This document shows, piece by piece, positions 37,401 to 46,300 of a stretch of 64,000 bases of DNA. The DNA is from Tribonema minus. Lineage: Eukaryota > Sar > Xanthophyceae > Tribonematales > Tribonemataceae. Each line of letters begins with the position of its first letter. Position 1 is the first letter of the stretch. The translations under genes and the position numbers were made by a program. The notes under the pieces were generated by a model. The model saw nothing but the letters and a program-made list of their open reading frames with translations, was not told where the DNA came from and did not search any database. The DNA is taken from contig JAFCMP010000190.1 of assembly GCA_017506865.1 (NCBI GenBank), positions 124,001 through 188,000 of the forward strand. Direction: 5' to 3'.

Positions 37401-37926
37401 AGGCACAACAGCATGCCAGCTGCTATTTGGTCTCTCAGGCTTGCCTGACAGAAGTACAGGGACAACAGCTTCGATGCGCAGGATGACAAGTACATCCATC
37501 AGTCGGCAATGCGCTATCATGCCGACTTGAAGATGCAATTTTGCGATGGCTTTTCAAGTAAAAAGCTTTAGCATATGCTGCTTTAATGGCGCTGCTGGAC
37601 ATTCACCGTATTTGTTCGTCGCAACTATGCAGGCCAAGATTTTGGAATCAGAAGGCGCTCTTGTGACGGCACGCAACCAGGCCGATGCAGCCCGCTATTC
37701 GGTCGAGACACAGGCCGCGGCCGTAGCTGCTCAGCTTCAGCAGTTGCAGGCTGTCTTCGATGGCGACGCAGCTCGCGCCTCTGAGTTCTACCTTGAGTAC
37801 CAGCGACTGGCGCATCTGCAGGCTATGGCCAACTCACCTGCGGGTAACAAGGTCTACTTTGTGCCCCCAGATTCCATGTACCCGGCTGCCAAGACCACAA
37901 CAGACATGCTGAAGGAGTCAGTGTAA
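25498..37926 (+). CDS. SPFH / Band 7 (stomatin-prohibitin family) protein
   Basis: Exons: join(25498..25531, 25773..26023, 26646..26801, 27253..27384, 37633..37926), 288 aa. The SPFH core reads VVNQAEVAYREAVGANRVRL, LNPGLRLNLPVVHKLWRVDM, then INAYTKDNVPVSVSGSLFYK, VDPEKCCFSIDNP, SFRAVLG and WGICCTRFE. It continues into the usual charged coiled coil (RQLEKQMHAERSRRENELD, then AKILESEGALVTARNQADAA) and ends with KVYFVPPDSM. Such proteins form oligomeric scaffolds on membranes. No transmembrane segment is clear here, so attachment may be peripheral or by the N terminus. The 11-codon first exon (MSSLSRDRVRQ, phase 1) is inferred from frame alone and is the weakest part. The last intron (27385-37632) is about 10.2 kb and contains a retrotransposon in antisense. 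Both flanking splice sites (CAG|GTACGG and ATGCAG|GCC) are intact and phase 0, and the coiled coil reads straight across. Confidence 0.82.
27651..36467 (-). CDS. retrotransposon polyprotein: OTU-like protease, reverse transcriptase, CCHC finger, restriction-like endonuclease
   Basis: Single exon, 2938 aa from the first ATG (36467, MALHWLTSP) after the T-run. In order: a (PPPIPG)n tract (about residues 60-115); Arg/Ala/Pro-rich N region with a roughly 108-aa tandem duplication; Cys/His clusters (LDCRMCDKF, CDGCGNLF, CADC); OTU-like cysteine protease with GNGNCLIHTAL (Cys about 1087) and NVGHFELL (His about 1275); a CPLC knuckle; reverse transcriptase with motif A IQLDCENAFNS (Asp about 2063), motif B GCQQGDPLGPLYFA and motif C AFLDDLN (Asp about 2171, FLDD rather than YADD); a CCHC finger CPWRC...H...C (about 2715); and a PD-(D/E)XK-like segment YRADTVI...IVLDTSV (Asp about 2779). 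RT followed by CCHC and RLE is the arrangement of early-branching LINEs (R2/NeSL/Dualen group). No APE endonuclease or RNase H is visible, unlike published Dualen elements. Catalytic RT aspartates are intact and no frameshift is seen. Confidence 0.82.
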   Translation of the reverse strand: MALHWLTSPTSHGEGSPLKRKRGQRNHGLNTGLWWWQVKAARQSDTRRRRRHGVGRWVRLAIPPPPPIPGPPPIPGPPPIPGPPPIPGPPPIPGPPPIPGPPPIPGPPPIPGPPPIPGPPPPQLMAQSSRPRPMPEVPVCSQVAELCRSMRRLHLSSADSDEPQGSGSHAHVKKRRRHLTSPGASNHCNRGCSQTKRPRHQPASDSEAQAASLREALPPTAIIVLSLVVLPPPAASTRRRATLPPDPPVATTPMPKRRSRRKTPLVTAATAAPAAGPAPANQVVAQPRTTVTAAAACGRKVTSDLTAAATPRAADMVPKPPAAAAASDGQRGAAASRRGRRRGANAGPPLGRLGSIGSINRPESPCGKLSALAKAVTMTVPVPMEVGEPTSGPAGHQRRITSRPSQPASSGASPQWHPGPQPMEVTAAATPCAADMVTTAPAAAAAPGGERGAAAPRRGRRRASAQSTGSVTRPEPQSGGALAKPVTVTMPVPMEVGEPGPAGHQRQITSRFLQPAGSGASLSGGSVTSDGNSRNGHPISGITARTDLAPAKIHAANRKVNIPGLDCRMCDKFIVRANPRALDKNCPAAHACAHQRTRHTGKGKQFAELHVQLFLDHRPICGGLEQVCDGCGNLFIRRTAASATTPSGDLGALDQCDVWRCADCLAGPVAATACTLSGCDRASGHDHIADIHTRPTTCAAAAGGAAVGGGNSLKPTAALLAAASKCGPIRKILGCEHLGVDPRQAHASTLDGVAVAPLPRLTRSSTMGVLPGESRASDSGATMSSNDRVPSTPGSAAAAVAAGAQSSECPRDPTGSHWQGLLGAAGALARRVRALALAPNRARVTVLCAWPTGTKLEPGRTSRRLHAPATQTLLGRTPCAPLVNQMHDLTVTFSLLSLREEGNDLAAVFDQLSLREPVVARSPRQPAGKHGESDVTQAGDNSTHATMTETASVTAMVASGKRSRRRGKHRRRTQERQAQCDNSPAPLGQLAPATTPPRGGASAPSAPISGPAKVTTVTVATRIPSTVCHTVTVEEQQDALAKATNYGFSTWHTGLQALHKQALGENTATLARGGELRPVSNVGNGNCLIHTALHGIGSVAVEHGLPAPALVIAMREALLDGMVAYVTQGAGKQGASMSSMRQLTAHAAAQPACTREQFDTYGTRARCLAIEYGTNETDSKDSGHTLLLQRLQEEGVWGRPLGLSVWAIVAAVYAVSVTVWQAKPQATGSTQKSTGLVLAQLMGLPAVFAPATPAQPDCHLDVLWTPPGLYTNVGHFELLVAPAAAPPLPTTMTASATTQADSTHITAPSRTQPRTALQLPQQPEPLRCPLCTLAFWQLGQKEDSKQRGKLSAASRMAPVVAHFNGGSCTRSMLNPEASTSHCQQNPAAAYAKGIRQQVDHDPSGDRAPSGSSTCSTGAHHAKHVQEMSTMYGCTAEDFLRAVRKLSACTGACGLVHMSASAGQRQCALTSPCHTCRRNGSAPTRARPAVPPGQSEGGGAGSDGAAAAAGAAAATPPKLPAVPASGAANSKSSKKRPAATATGAQRRRRTAAAAAPPSSAGSRTQSDSLRLQDSSPPRGTAVGWADMDVDPPDDAASPPPPTTTTSGRPSKPQARASLAWDLSTPSVVHALDQTNEADLLLLRFTTTANPFRTQLQCTQWARLVEHATRLLADATDSAREAARVRLHHGAGAFAHQVSQTLVQRGYRLLHLLAAMAFGRQPEGTGMPPAARLAALLSGDFAELLRKTLSAAAALRAPKPNNAAMASAQTNFDADWTEADSRQQTACAALSGKRRGVGLAAARLEAREACAPADEVTAQVLAAKHPETGTRPGVVDTPMEQVRGLVRDARRHCLHSAGVATTTGPAGSGSPVFESGQAHDHSDRPEDAASAAGRRLEVEAADILSTLSAAGAGKAGGLDGLRYEHLLMAAGPGAPVKAATRPVSSASPGLAGDSESDVMEPAFAHHLAKVFTTLLVEPELLPEQSQRLLRAAALSGIGQKRRPIACSSVWRRLLGSTAARSVKGKISGLLASMSQFGVGYRSGVEHVAARARVWHELYGTTIQLDCENAFNSVDRAAIVRGLMLFCPELLPHFESVYCGDTAPEMRVEVNGEARIICSHLGCQQGDPLGPLYFAVAAAFLLFYPDGVNATPGSMPAYGHSTAEPPAPHCAFLDDLNVLQAAYFDDAAAAGVAEVIRRLAAGGLRVRPDKSLAIAMRGTVFDEAARARLRALDIPFVDTTMPESSQGFTSVGVPVGHPAYVHAAMSKHLVDAGTWRLSWQLAGMARHHLQAAQFILRRSLTKRMGFLARVVDTALSETWLHAFDGFCAWTLERMLHLHGCSTAAAMKSHLLAACTAGDNEEASSGSVLVLPRLGPPELTDIAVPLRASRLPERRGGLGMPLLGLLAPAAYTAQACTTLRPAIIHATVAAGALRLGTDEHGAVTWFAQHSCAIREDQGLPPIIEAVRRSTRALTADGGEKSRTAVAEQLPASLLRWAADTTAAASTLPTAVQAIYAATAVTETVTTEPAPHTHGIVPGAEAAAAAATVPGPQAAAAAAPSTPAKTQTSAEESSCSGGQEDDDDDWEAYADEICRKVVPRRRRGHFTHGLQAGLSNVLRRQYEDCLVEDLEAASAGAVGKPTQAAPIGDSRDTSRRRQQASARVLAQLRSQRASGAMAWMSVPPTANDRPGAAPMSSMAAATMILIAIFIDGWGIQGEVCPWRCSDVSPTSTHAISCPSQHIRGHNATHTAQKRCLQRILRQHHVSIVRNEDASVFKVPGYRADTVIDPGCLHFSSAYRNKGIVLDTSVRAPTASSNLTGRTNASNTDGYAAGVGEDAKVKHHTGTLTSSWAFVPFVQESYGRLGKQTSLFVKELAMHSALCSGGGKADVLRKAGLAKRQILIELSISLARELAERVMAYTRGARMLGCVAAPVSKLLGHSAD
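34904..35545 (-). repeat. direct duplication inside the retrotransposon ORF, period about 324 bp
   Basis: Two in-frame copies begin at about 34904 and 35228, both with GAGAGGCGCCGCTG and both containing TTCGCCAACTTCCATCGGTA. They encode modules with ADMV, RRGRRR, VPMEVGEP and GHQR(Q/R)ITSR. The copies have diverged by substitutions and small in-frame gaps. They probably form a disordered, basic nucleic-acid-binding region. Confidence 0.75.
36108..36285 (-). repeat. 18-bp minisatellite encoding PPPIPG repeats
   Basis: About nine to ten units of GGCGGCGGGCCCGGTATC on the plus strand, in frame with the antisense retrotransposon ORF, where they encode PPPIPG. Variants keep the frame and mostly change third positions. 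The palindromic GGGCCC in each unit makes the tract prone to slippage, so its length may vary between strains or assemblies. Confidence 0.9.
36499..36525. other. homopolymer run A27 (T27 on the minus strand)
   Basis: Read on the minus strand it is a T27 run between the tRNA-like module and the retrotransposon ORF, and could end a Pol III transcript. Read on the plus strand it could be the poly(A) tail of another insertion. The retrotransposon frame stays open through it as poly-Phe, which is why the ORF is better started after it. Confidence 0.8.
36526..36600 (-). ncRNA. degenerate tRNA-like sequence with Pol III A and B boxes
   Basis: On the minus strand, TGGTATAGCTG (36588-36578) fits the A-box consensus TRGYNNARNNG. 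TTTCGAGATC (36545-36536) resembles a B box, about 33 bp downstream as in tRNA genes. Between them CGCGG-TAGGCAG-CCGCG forms a perfect 5-bp stem with a 7-nt loop, like an anticodon arm. The acceptor ends do not pair and the T-arm is poor, so this is not a working tRNA. A tRNA-derived SINE head or a captured Pol III promoter is more likely. Confidence 0.55.
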
Positions 37927-40620
37927 GGCTCAGTGTGACTTCAGAGGTGGCAGCAGTACAGTACACGGACAGTGGAGCTCTGGCATTGTATTCTGAGGAG
38001 GACTGTGGGTCAAGGACTGGCTCACATGCAAGCTGAGGGATACATGTACCCCCACTAACGCGTCAACACCCTACTGTGCATGTACAGAAAATCCAAAGTC
38101 ATCACAATGTGATGATCACATGGTAGCGTCGAGGTTATACGCATGGCAAGCAAGCAACATCACATCATTGCAGATTTGAACGGGTTCGAAGATTGTGGTC
38201 GCTCGAGGTTTGGCTTACCTCGTGTGTACATCGGTTCACATCAGCTTGTCAGGAAGGGGCACATTACAGCTCATCGACAATACAAGCAAGGCTTCTTCAC
38301 CCGATGCGAATGGTGTGTGAAACATGTGCTTCTTTGCTACATTTGCCATATCCTAGGAAGCTTTAGCTGTACAAAGTTTCTTCTTGCAAGTAGCAGCCGG
38401 GCACTGGTGATGTTGCATGCAGCACTGCGAGAGAGGCACTGGCACGCACTGGCACGCACACAATTCATGTCAGACGGGGGCAATCGAGAGGTTGGAAGCG
38501 GGCAGTCACAATGCACCGATGCATGGCATCAGAGGGATCAGAGCGCTTTGGTGGCAGTATGGAAGTACAAAAAAACCTTGTAGTTCGAAGTACAAGAATT
38601 ACGCATGATCTTTCCCAAGAACTTGACAGAACCTGCCAGAACTTGCAAAGAAGCTGTGCGGAAATAGAAAATCGTTATACACATCGTGCCTACTCTTCCT
38701 CAGAACTGGACAGAACCTGCCAAAACTTGCAAAGAAGCTGCTCAACTTGGTTGAACAAGTAACCTGACAATCCTAAGCTCTTCCTAAACTACCAGCAATG
38801 CCCCATACTCCAACAGCGAGGAGGATTTACAATTATAAAGTTTTAGCATGTGTTTTTGAACACCATGTGATTCAAACATCAATATTACTGCCTGAATAGC
38901 TGGTGCTGAGCCGTGCAATGCATGGGCATCAACAGAAGTGCAGTGACAGGGCTCTCAGCGCACTTGCTCAACATGCATCCGCAGCACACCAACATCTTGA
39001 ACCACGAATGTGGGCTGTGATGATGCTGTTTTCGCACTCGAAAGGAATTTGTGATGCTGCAGCATCAGAGCCTCAAAATAATTCCTCTCCTCTGTATACA
39101 CTGGTGTGTGCGCATGTGTGAACGACATTGTGCATGTCTGCGACGCACACAATGATGTAAGTTGGCAACGTCGCAGGAGCTGCCACTGGCCGCAGCGTGC
39201 CCATCAAAGAGGCGGCTCACATTGGTAGTGATTCAGATGTGTGTTGATACTCAATGCCAACAATTCTTTGTATATATGAGCACCAGCAGCACGTCGCTTG
39301 TCAGAGGCCTGGTGTAATGTGAGCTTGAACATGTAAAGCTGAAGTGCAGGACTGCCGATTTGCTGGTGCTATCAAAGTACACTGGCTCATCATGTCGTCG
39401 TTCAGAATGTGTCGGGGAGCTTCAAATTGTTGTAAATTATGTTTTTGGTGTATAATGTCATACTCGTTGAATGTATGTTTTGCAACAATGATTATGTATC
39501 TCTGGCTCGTCTCTGCTAATCAGCTATATATGAACCTGCTGGGCGGCAGTACCTGTCTGTGCCTGCCTGCATGAATGACATCGGGCCTAACGAGCTTTGA
39601 CGTGTGCTGATTTTTTTATCATAGCGGGATCTGCTTTCGGTCGAAGGTCAAAGGCTAGGTTGATCAGAGGAGTGATAGAGGATCCAAACCCCGACAACGT
39701 AGTGTTGTGGAACCAACAGCAATGGATCACGCAGTATGACAAGTCTCGGAGCATTGTTTTCCATCGGGCGGACCAGACCAGGTGCTCGGCAAATTCACAA
39801 AAACCGCAAACCTTCATTGGACATGGCTATCACGTACCGGATATAACATTTTTCAAAAACTACACAACTATCAGGGTGCAAGGCAGCAGCCACCCGAGTT
39901 GGAGCAGCACAACATGCCGCAGCCATTCAACACGTATGCAGGACATTTATCCATAAGGACATGCATGAAGCTCGTGTGTGATAAATGTATCCCTTTCACT
40001 GCCTGCTCACTCTATGGGGTTAGCATGACACAGAAACCAAAGGCAGGACTTAAACCTGCTTGCGCATTCACTGTACGTGTGCATACTCACACTGGCTGCT
40101 ACAGCTCCAGAACCAGTAAGTCCGCAATCACCTACATATCTCTTGTGAGCGAATGCGTAGGCCGGGGGGGGGGCAAGTTGCAGTTCCAACAGGGCTACAC
40201 AGTAGCGTGCATGACGTACGGGTTTCTACATGAAGCCAGGACCAGCAGGGCATGCAGGCATGCAGCGCAGCGTAATGGAGAGGAACGTGCCAGAGCCGAG
40301 CAGTGCAACGTTCTGGAGCATTGGTAAAATGTGGTTGGCGTGTACAGCGGAGCAGGGGAGCTGATGTATGCTGCTATGCGATACGGGCCATGCACTACAT
40401 TGACGGCATGTACTTGCAAGTACACTTGTTGTGCTGTACTGTCATGCCGGCGCCTATGCAACTGATAATGGCTGGTGCATTTTATACGGTTGCACATCAG
40501 CGTAGTTCTCATGTCAATCAAGTAGCCTAACACCAGGATGATGGGGCAATCCAACAATGAAGGCCACAAACACTCATTTTCCAGATGCACCTTGATATTT
40601 GGATTGTACAATGATCGCAT
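37927..40620. other. 2.7-kb convergent spacer between Band 7 and BRICK1 genes
   Basis: AT-richer sequence without a recognisable gene. Open frames at 38143-38583, 39597-39956 and 39782-40327 (+) have no domain signature. The region contains a 38-bp direct repeat (38620 and 38703) and a variant of the dispersed palindrome at 38581-38592. It must hold the 3' UTRs of both neighbours. Confidence 0.5.
38620..38740. repeat. 38-bp direct repeat, 83 bp apart
   Basis: Two near-identical copies of about 38 bp containing GACAGAACCTGCCA and TTGCAAAGAAGCTG start near 38620 and 38703. They differ at about two positions. They are intergenic, and the role is unknown. Confidence 0.75.
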
Positions 40621-41334
40621 TCACATGCCAGGCGGTGGCGCTGGTTTTGACGGCGGCGGTGGTGGCCGCCTCCTCACAGGTGCACCGCTGACACTAGTGT
40701 TGGGGTTGGTGCTGCTACTCATGGCAATACTACTGCCACCAGCGCCTGTTGAGCCCTGACCACTGGGCGCTGGTGCCGCTGCTGCTGCTGCAGCTGCGGC
40801 CATCATTCCAATGTTGATGCTCATGGGATTGTCCATACCGCCTAGAGATGGCCGACTCTGGTGCGATGGGGGGGGGGGCGGCGGTGGTGGAGGGTGCGCT
40901 TGGCCCATGGATGGCGTTGACATCACTTGCTGAGATGCAGGTGGGGGTACGGGCGGCGCAGCTGGTTGTGGGGCTTCGACTTCACTTGCAGTGTGTGCCG
41001 GCGGCCCGTAAAGCGCTGCTTCACACAGCTCCAGATTTCTCTCCAGGAGATTGACGCGGTCGCTCAGCTTGCCTAGCTGAAACCTCATGCTCACCTCGAA
41101 CTCATTCAGGAACTTGGCTACCTGAAAGCGCAAGCATCAAAACGTGCCTCTGATGAGCTCCCAACTCGACACAAACATATCCTGCTCAACTGTCTTCGCG
41201 AGTGCAAACGAATTGACATCTGCAAGCAAAGAGTCAAACCTCTTTACCTTGAGCATGTTGAGGTGCACAGACTCAACGACCTCTCGCTCCTTCCAGTCCT
41301 TTTGCACCGCAGCGGTCACCCTTGGATCGCCCAT
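40621..41334 (-). CDS. BRK1: BRICK1/HSPC300 subunit of the SCAR/WAVE complex with proline-rich tail
   Basis: Exons complement(join(40621..41121, 41248..41334)), 195 aa, phase 0 (CTCAAG|GTAAAG ... TTTCAG|GTAGCC). Residues 1-71 match BRICK1 closely: DPRVTAAVQKDWKEREVVES then HLNMLK|VAKFLNEFEVS and the coiled coil LGKLSDRVNLLERNLELCEA. BRICK1 is a small helical subunit that stabilises SCAR/WAVE, the Rac-driven activator of Arp2/3 actin nucleation. Known BRICK1 proteins are about 75 aa and end at the coiled coil. This one continues for about 120 aa with an Ala tract and poly-Pro stretches (HPPPPPPPPPSH, RRRPPPPPSKPAPPPGM) typical of profilin- or SH3-binding regions normally carried by SCAR/WAVE itself. 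The stop follows directly and the frame shows no break. The only in-frame ATG in exon 1 is at 41334. Confidence 0.85.
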
Positions 41335-41546
41335 CCTTAGCTTCCGTGCTGCGCTTCTCGCCTTTGTACGCCAGGTTTCTGGTAGCAATAGGCTAAGGCC
41401 TCTTCCGTCCTGAGATTGCTGGAATATTTGCGAGCTGCTTCAAAGCCACAGCCACTCCACTCCGTACCAGCGCTACGTAGCTACGCACTTCAGCGTTTTT
41501 CAAAAAAAGTTGTTGATGTTGCAGGTGAAGTTAGCAAGGCTTCGGT

Positions 41547-41968
41547 GTACCCTGGTTGTACGCCATTTGTACTCAACCGTTTGGTGTCACATCATCTCAT
41601 AATGCGTCCTCACAGTTACGGCGACAGCTGTTTTAGCGTCGTCCACCAGCGCTTACGCAGCACGATCGTGCTTTTCTCAAGTCGGCTCATGAAATGTCTC
41701 TTTCTGCGGCGCCAAAGGGCCACCAGCAGAGGGCCCGCTTGCAGTAGGGGGCAGAATACTACTCATAGCTGCCCCATATCACTACACCTGAGCGCACGGG
41801 CACCTGTGCCAGTCGTGCAATACCACAAACATCAATCCTCCCAAAAACCGTACTCTGGCCGTGTCAAGACACACATGGCAGAATCCCCTCCAACTTCAAA
41901 CCAGCCACTTTACCTCCCCCCCTTCCTAGTGTACTGGTACCCTGGTTGTACGCCATGTGTAGTCAACT
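41547..41968. repeat. pair of about 32-bp direct repeats, 390 bp apart
   Basis: GTACCCTGGTTGTACGCCAT is identical at 41547-41566 and 41937-41956, and about 12 further bases match with three differences. The intervening 360 bp shows no coding signal. It could be a small insertion flanked by duplicated sequence, but no inverted ends are visible. Confidence 0.7.
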
Positions 41969-42020
41969 CCATTTCTTTATTTAAATAGAGCATGACTGGC
42001 CGAGAATCTGCCGTTTTAGC

Positions 42021-42032
42021 TACTTCGAAGTA
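42021..42032. repeat. dispersed palindrome TACTTCGAAGTA, copy 2
   Basis: Exact copy in the spacer between BRICK1 and the inverted-repeat element. Confidence 0.8.
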
Positions 42033-42383
42033 TATATGTTTTGCAAGTGATACCCCTTGTACGAACTGAGTGATGTTGTGTAGAATGAGGTGTGGCTTGT
42101 CGTCAGCAAGGCTCTCAAGACTCTCTGACTTGATGCACAGCATCATATACTGCGCCCAAACACACAAGTTGACATCATGCGCTGCAACCTGACTGACGAC
42201 TCAAACAGATTATCAGGTGCACGTGGCAGACTTACATGACCATGTACGTACGTGCACACTGTTGCTTGTCGACAACAAATGGCACTTGTGTCATCGAAGC
42301 CATTTGGACCTGCATTAAAATCTGCCACTGTATTTGACACTCTTGACAAGTGAGCATTAGATGCCCCTCCACCACCACCGCAC

Positions 42384-43138
42384 ACCAAGTACCGCAAAAG
42401 TCTACAATTAAGCCCATGGGGCGACTTTTTTATGAGTTTCCGAGCCTTCCCTAAAATGACGCCCCACCCTTTTTATTTGCTCATGAACATATGCCCCCCC
42501 CCCCCCCCTTTTTGCATATGCATATGCAGCACAACATGCCCTCTGCGCATGCGCATGCTGCAGGGATGATCCACCCAGTGACTCATGCTACATCACCACA
42601 TGATTGGGCACATAGAAAACGTGAAGCAGCCATTGCCAGCAACGTGCGGAGCGGTCAGAAAGGCAGCAAATACACAGAAGCATAATCGCTGCCGCTTTCA
42701 GACTCTATCTGCATGACAACCTGCTGCGTTGCAGGGGGGAGGCTGAGCTGAGGCTGTCGCGGAGACCAAATTGGCCCGGCTAGGCAAGACGTCCCGCAGT
42801 TGGGTTGCTCGCCTTCCTGTACCTCACGCACAGCTGTGTTCATAGCTTGCTTGGCTTTAGACGGCCTACCGGTCAGCCATCACGTGTGTGTGTGTGTGTT
42901 TATGAACCGCCACTTCAAGTTCAAGTTGAACCGGCTTTTTGGTTCGAACGCGCTGAAAGGAAGGGGAAGCGGCGATGCCCGTCACTTCATGATGGTGTTG
43001 AATAAGCTGAAATGGCCCAACTATTAATCTGCCCCACCCTTTTTTCCTCCGCATATTACTGACGCCCCACCCCCCTTTTTCGCTCTCACAAAAAACGTCG
43101 CCCCGTGGGCTTAATTATAGACTTGACGGTAACTTGGT
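42384..43138. mobile_element. non-autonomous terminal-inverted-repeat element (MITE-like)
   Basis: Imperfect inverted ends of roughly 45-50 bp. The left end starts ACCAAGTACCG and contains AATTAAGCCCATGGGGCGAC. The right end, read on the other strand, starts ACCAAGTTACCG and contains AATTAAGCCCACGGGGCGAC. Both are followed by a T-rich stretch and a GACGCCCCACCC motif. The 755-bp interior holds a C15 tract (42494 onward), a GT microsatellite (about 42884) and no transposase. No convincing target-site duplication was found. It sits between BRICK1 and the 3' end of the calpain gene. Confidence 0.7.
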
Positions 43139-43362
43139 TTCGCAAGTTGTCTTCAGCAGCAACAAGAAGTGGTGCAAGTGGCATTGAGCAAATGAAATGA
43201 CTGCAGCTTCATGGTGCCGTGCTACGCTGATTCACTGCCAATAGGAGCATTCACAAACAAAGGTAGCTTTGTCCAAGCAGAGCAGAGCACATGCTGTCAG
43301 CAACAATGTCTAAGTTGTAATTGATCGTCAATGGACCATAAACCCCATTACATCATGCAGTT

Positions 43363-46300
43363 TCAAGCAGATCGCTTCATGTCCACAGCTGGCATGGCTG
43401 GGGTAGCCAGCAGGGGATGTGTCCAACTGGTTGTACGTGTGTTGTGGTCAATGAAATACTCGCGGCCGGATCCTGTGTAAGCTCGTGCCCACCCAGCAGG
43501 CAACGCCAACCGCATGCCAGCAGCGCCAGTGGTGGCCGCATGTCCGTCAGTGCCCCTCTTGTCATGGCGCATGGCTTGCAGTTGCTGTGCAGTAGCCTGC
43601 TGACACGTGAGCAGTGCGTAGGTCATGCCATCAGCATGGCAAGAAAGACAACGGTCGCAAGCTTCAATAAGCCAGCCAGGAGTGCCAAGAAGTCAGTTGA
43701 TTTACACACACCAAACAAACAAGTGCGATCGAGCATTATGCACTGTATGCAATGCAGGCCTTTGCAAGACTTAGAGTGCACACATCGCTTGCCGCATGTT
43801 TGATCCTTACCCGAAGTGTCTTGCTCGCAACCCTGTCATTAGAGCCTATGCCAGGAGCCTCTGGCTGGCCTGGCAGTTTCATGGCGTGCAGGTCCCTGTG
43901 ACGTCCCTTCCTGCCTTCCTTTGGCCGCTCTGGCGTGCGGTTCACGCCCTTGCTGCTGGCCCTGTGGTCATCACCTTCTGGGGTCGCCATGCGCCCCTGT
44001 GCAGAGACGTTAGGTGCAGCGCTTGGCCCACGCGCCGTTAGGTCAGCATTGCCAGTCTCCAACGCCATGGGATCGAGCTGCTGCACCAGAGAGCGTACTG
44101 GTATGGTGCCGCTGGCCTCTGGGTCCAGCAGACTACACAGCGCTGTCACCTGGTGCTCGTGCATGACAATGTTGAGATCCTCTAGGGCCTCACTCAGGGT
44201 CGAGCGAGTCACATGCGCATCCGCTGATGCTGACAGCGGCGACCATGGAGAGACCCCCATCAATCGAAACAGCGCACGCAGCGGCTTCTCTGGGTTCCGC
44301 TTCGCCAGCGCCCTACGCAGGGCCACCACAATGGCACCGCCGTCTGTTTCTTGCGTGATGGCTCGCCGCGTCTCAATGACCTGCTTTGCCTCTAGAGCGC
44401 TGTCCTGGTTGGTGTTCTTGCGTTGCGGCTGTGCCGCGGATGCACGCATCTCCTCTAGCGCCTTGCGTAGGATGGTGACCTCTGCTTCCGTCCGTGCAGC
44501 GGACTGCGCATGCGCAGTGAGCGTTGCTTGCAACTCTGCCACCTCTGCCTCAGCACGTTGTCGCACCAGTCTTTCCTCCGCGAGCACCTGGCACCACGAG
44601 TGTGTGTCAGCCAGTGATGTTGATGATGGTGTACCTCAAGTATTCACCTCATGACAAAGATCGAAGTTCAAAAGTCAAGGCTGGTATAGCAGGTTGAGCT
44701 TAAGGGAGTCAGGGAGATTCAATTTTCCCTATACCAATACCATGCGATGATGCTGTCACCCAAAAAGCTGGCAGTCATGGGACGGCCTTCACAGACTGGG
44801 CCCAAACTGGTCACCACCACCAGCAGTAACAGTAATGTACTACTTGGTGCTCATGTGACAACGCATACATAATGATGCGGTGTGTGGTCAATGCTCTCAC
44901 CGCCCTAGCACACAAAGGTTCACAGTTTCAGCCATTTCCCCAGCATCTGCTCTCATACTGCTTCACCTTCCTCTTCGCGCTCTTTCCAGTCTGCAGAGAA
45001 CGCATCTGCTACAAAACACTGTGGCACTTCTTGCAGATGTGCACGGGTCAACAGTGAGTGCAAGTGCGCCGCTCATTGCGGGCTGGTGGTCAATACAACT
45101 CCAGCTAGGAAGCAATTGCTCTAGCCACAAAAGATGCCAAAGTCGTGAGCCCAGCGGAGCTCGTGCCAGAAGTGTGATACCAGCGGACCTCAACATGCTC
45201 TTTATCAGAGGACATTGAATTTGTCGCTGCATGGGTTGTGCTGGGAATGGCTGCGGTGGGCATCGCCAGCACGACTTACCAACTTGGACATGCTCAACCG
45301 ACCAACACCATCTCACCTGTGTACCAGGGTAGCCTGAATACTTCGAAGTATCATTCACTCTGAAATGACCGGGCACAATCTGCTCACATACATCATGGGG
45401 TGTGACTCAATGGTCATGCGTGTTGAACCGTTGAATCTTCCACAAATAGTTGATCAATACATACCTGCCCCATTCTTCCAGTGACGATGGCCTCCAGCTC
45501 TGCTGTAGAGCGCCGCTCCATGCGTGCACCTTTGACAGACAGCTGCGTTTCAGCCACTGGGTGTTGCTGCGTGTGCTCGCTGCCCTGGTCGTGTTGCGAT
45601 GCACTAGTGCTTTCAAGGTCGGCTGGACGAGGTTGAACCTGAGTCGCTGTTGGCTGGGACTTCAGCTTCGGCTCTGAGTCTATTGTCGTTGCGGCAGGCG
45701 CACATTGGTCCTGCACACAAGCAAGAGCATAAGGCAAGCACTCATTATGGTTTGCAAGCCACAAATGCAGTACCAGGCACGTATTCAGATATTGTTGCTT
45801 TGGCTTACCAGTAAAGCTGCCTGCGGGTCCTCCATGGTGACCCGCGCCTTGCACAATGCCTGAGGTTTCCCGCTGTCATGCGAACTGCCACCTGCCGTGT
45901 ACTTGAGGGATGCACGGCTGTTGCTCATGGTGCGCAGCCGACTGCGTTGAACTCCGGCACCACGTGCTGCTCTGTCCAGATCTACTTGGCGGTGGAACGT
46001 CACGCAGACCTTGACCTCTCCAACCTGGGCATTGTCGCGCAGTAGCCTGCTCCAGTAGGTCTTCCGTTCGCCTGCATTGCTCAGCACCTCGCTGATGCTC
46101 ACCTGCAATGACACGCAAAGCAGACACGTGCATTACGCATTAATTAATAACAGGCAACAACAGTGACCTGTGCTCCACGCATGGCAGCGAATGGCGCGTG
46201 CATACCTTGCAGGTGCCCAGGAGCTCTTCCATCTGCATTGTCCTCCTGCAGACCTGTACCATGAGGCACGGCGTGCAGGTAGCGCTGATCTTGAAGGCCC

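Larger units (their letters stand above)
41335..42383. other. intergenic region upstream of BRICK1
   Basis: Holds the BRICK1 promoter and 5' UTR. It contains a direct repeat of about 32 bp (41547 and 41937, each starting GTACCCTGGTTGTACGCCAT) and an exact TACTTCGAAGTA palindrome at 42021-42032. No gene recognised. Confidence 0.5.

Noticed and set aside
38620..38740. CRISPR-like repeat pair
   Set aside because: Only two copies, unequal context and a eukaryotic setting; a simple direct duplication explains it.
39597..40327. Overlapping plus-strand ORFs in the spacer downstream of the Band 7 gene
   Set aside because: No recognisable domain, no supporting splice pattern and no similarity between frames and known families that I can see.
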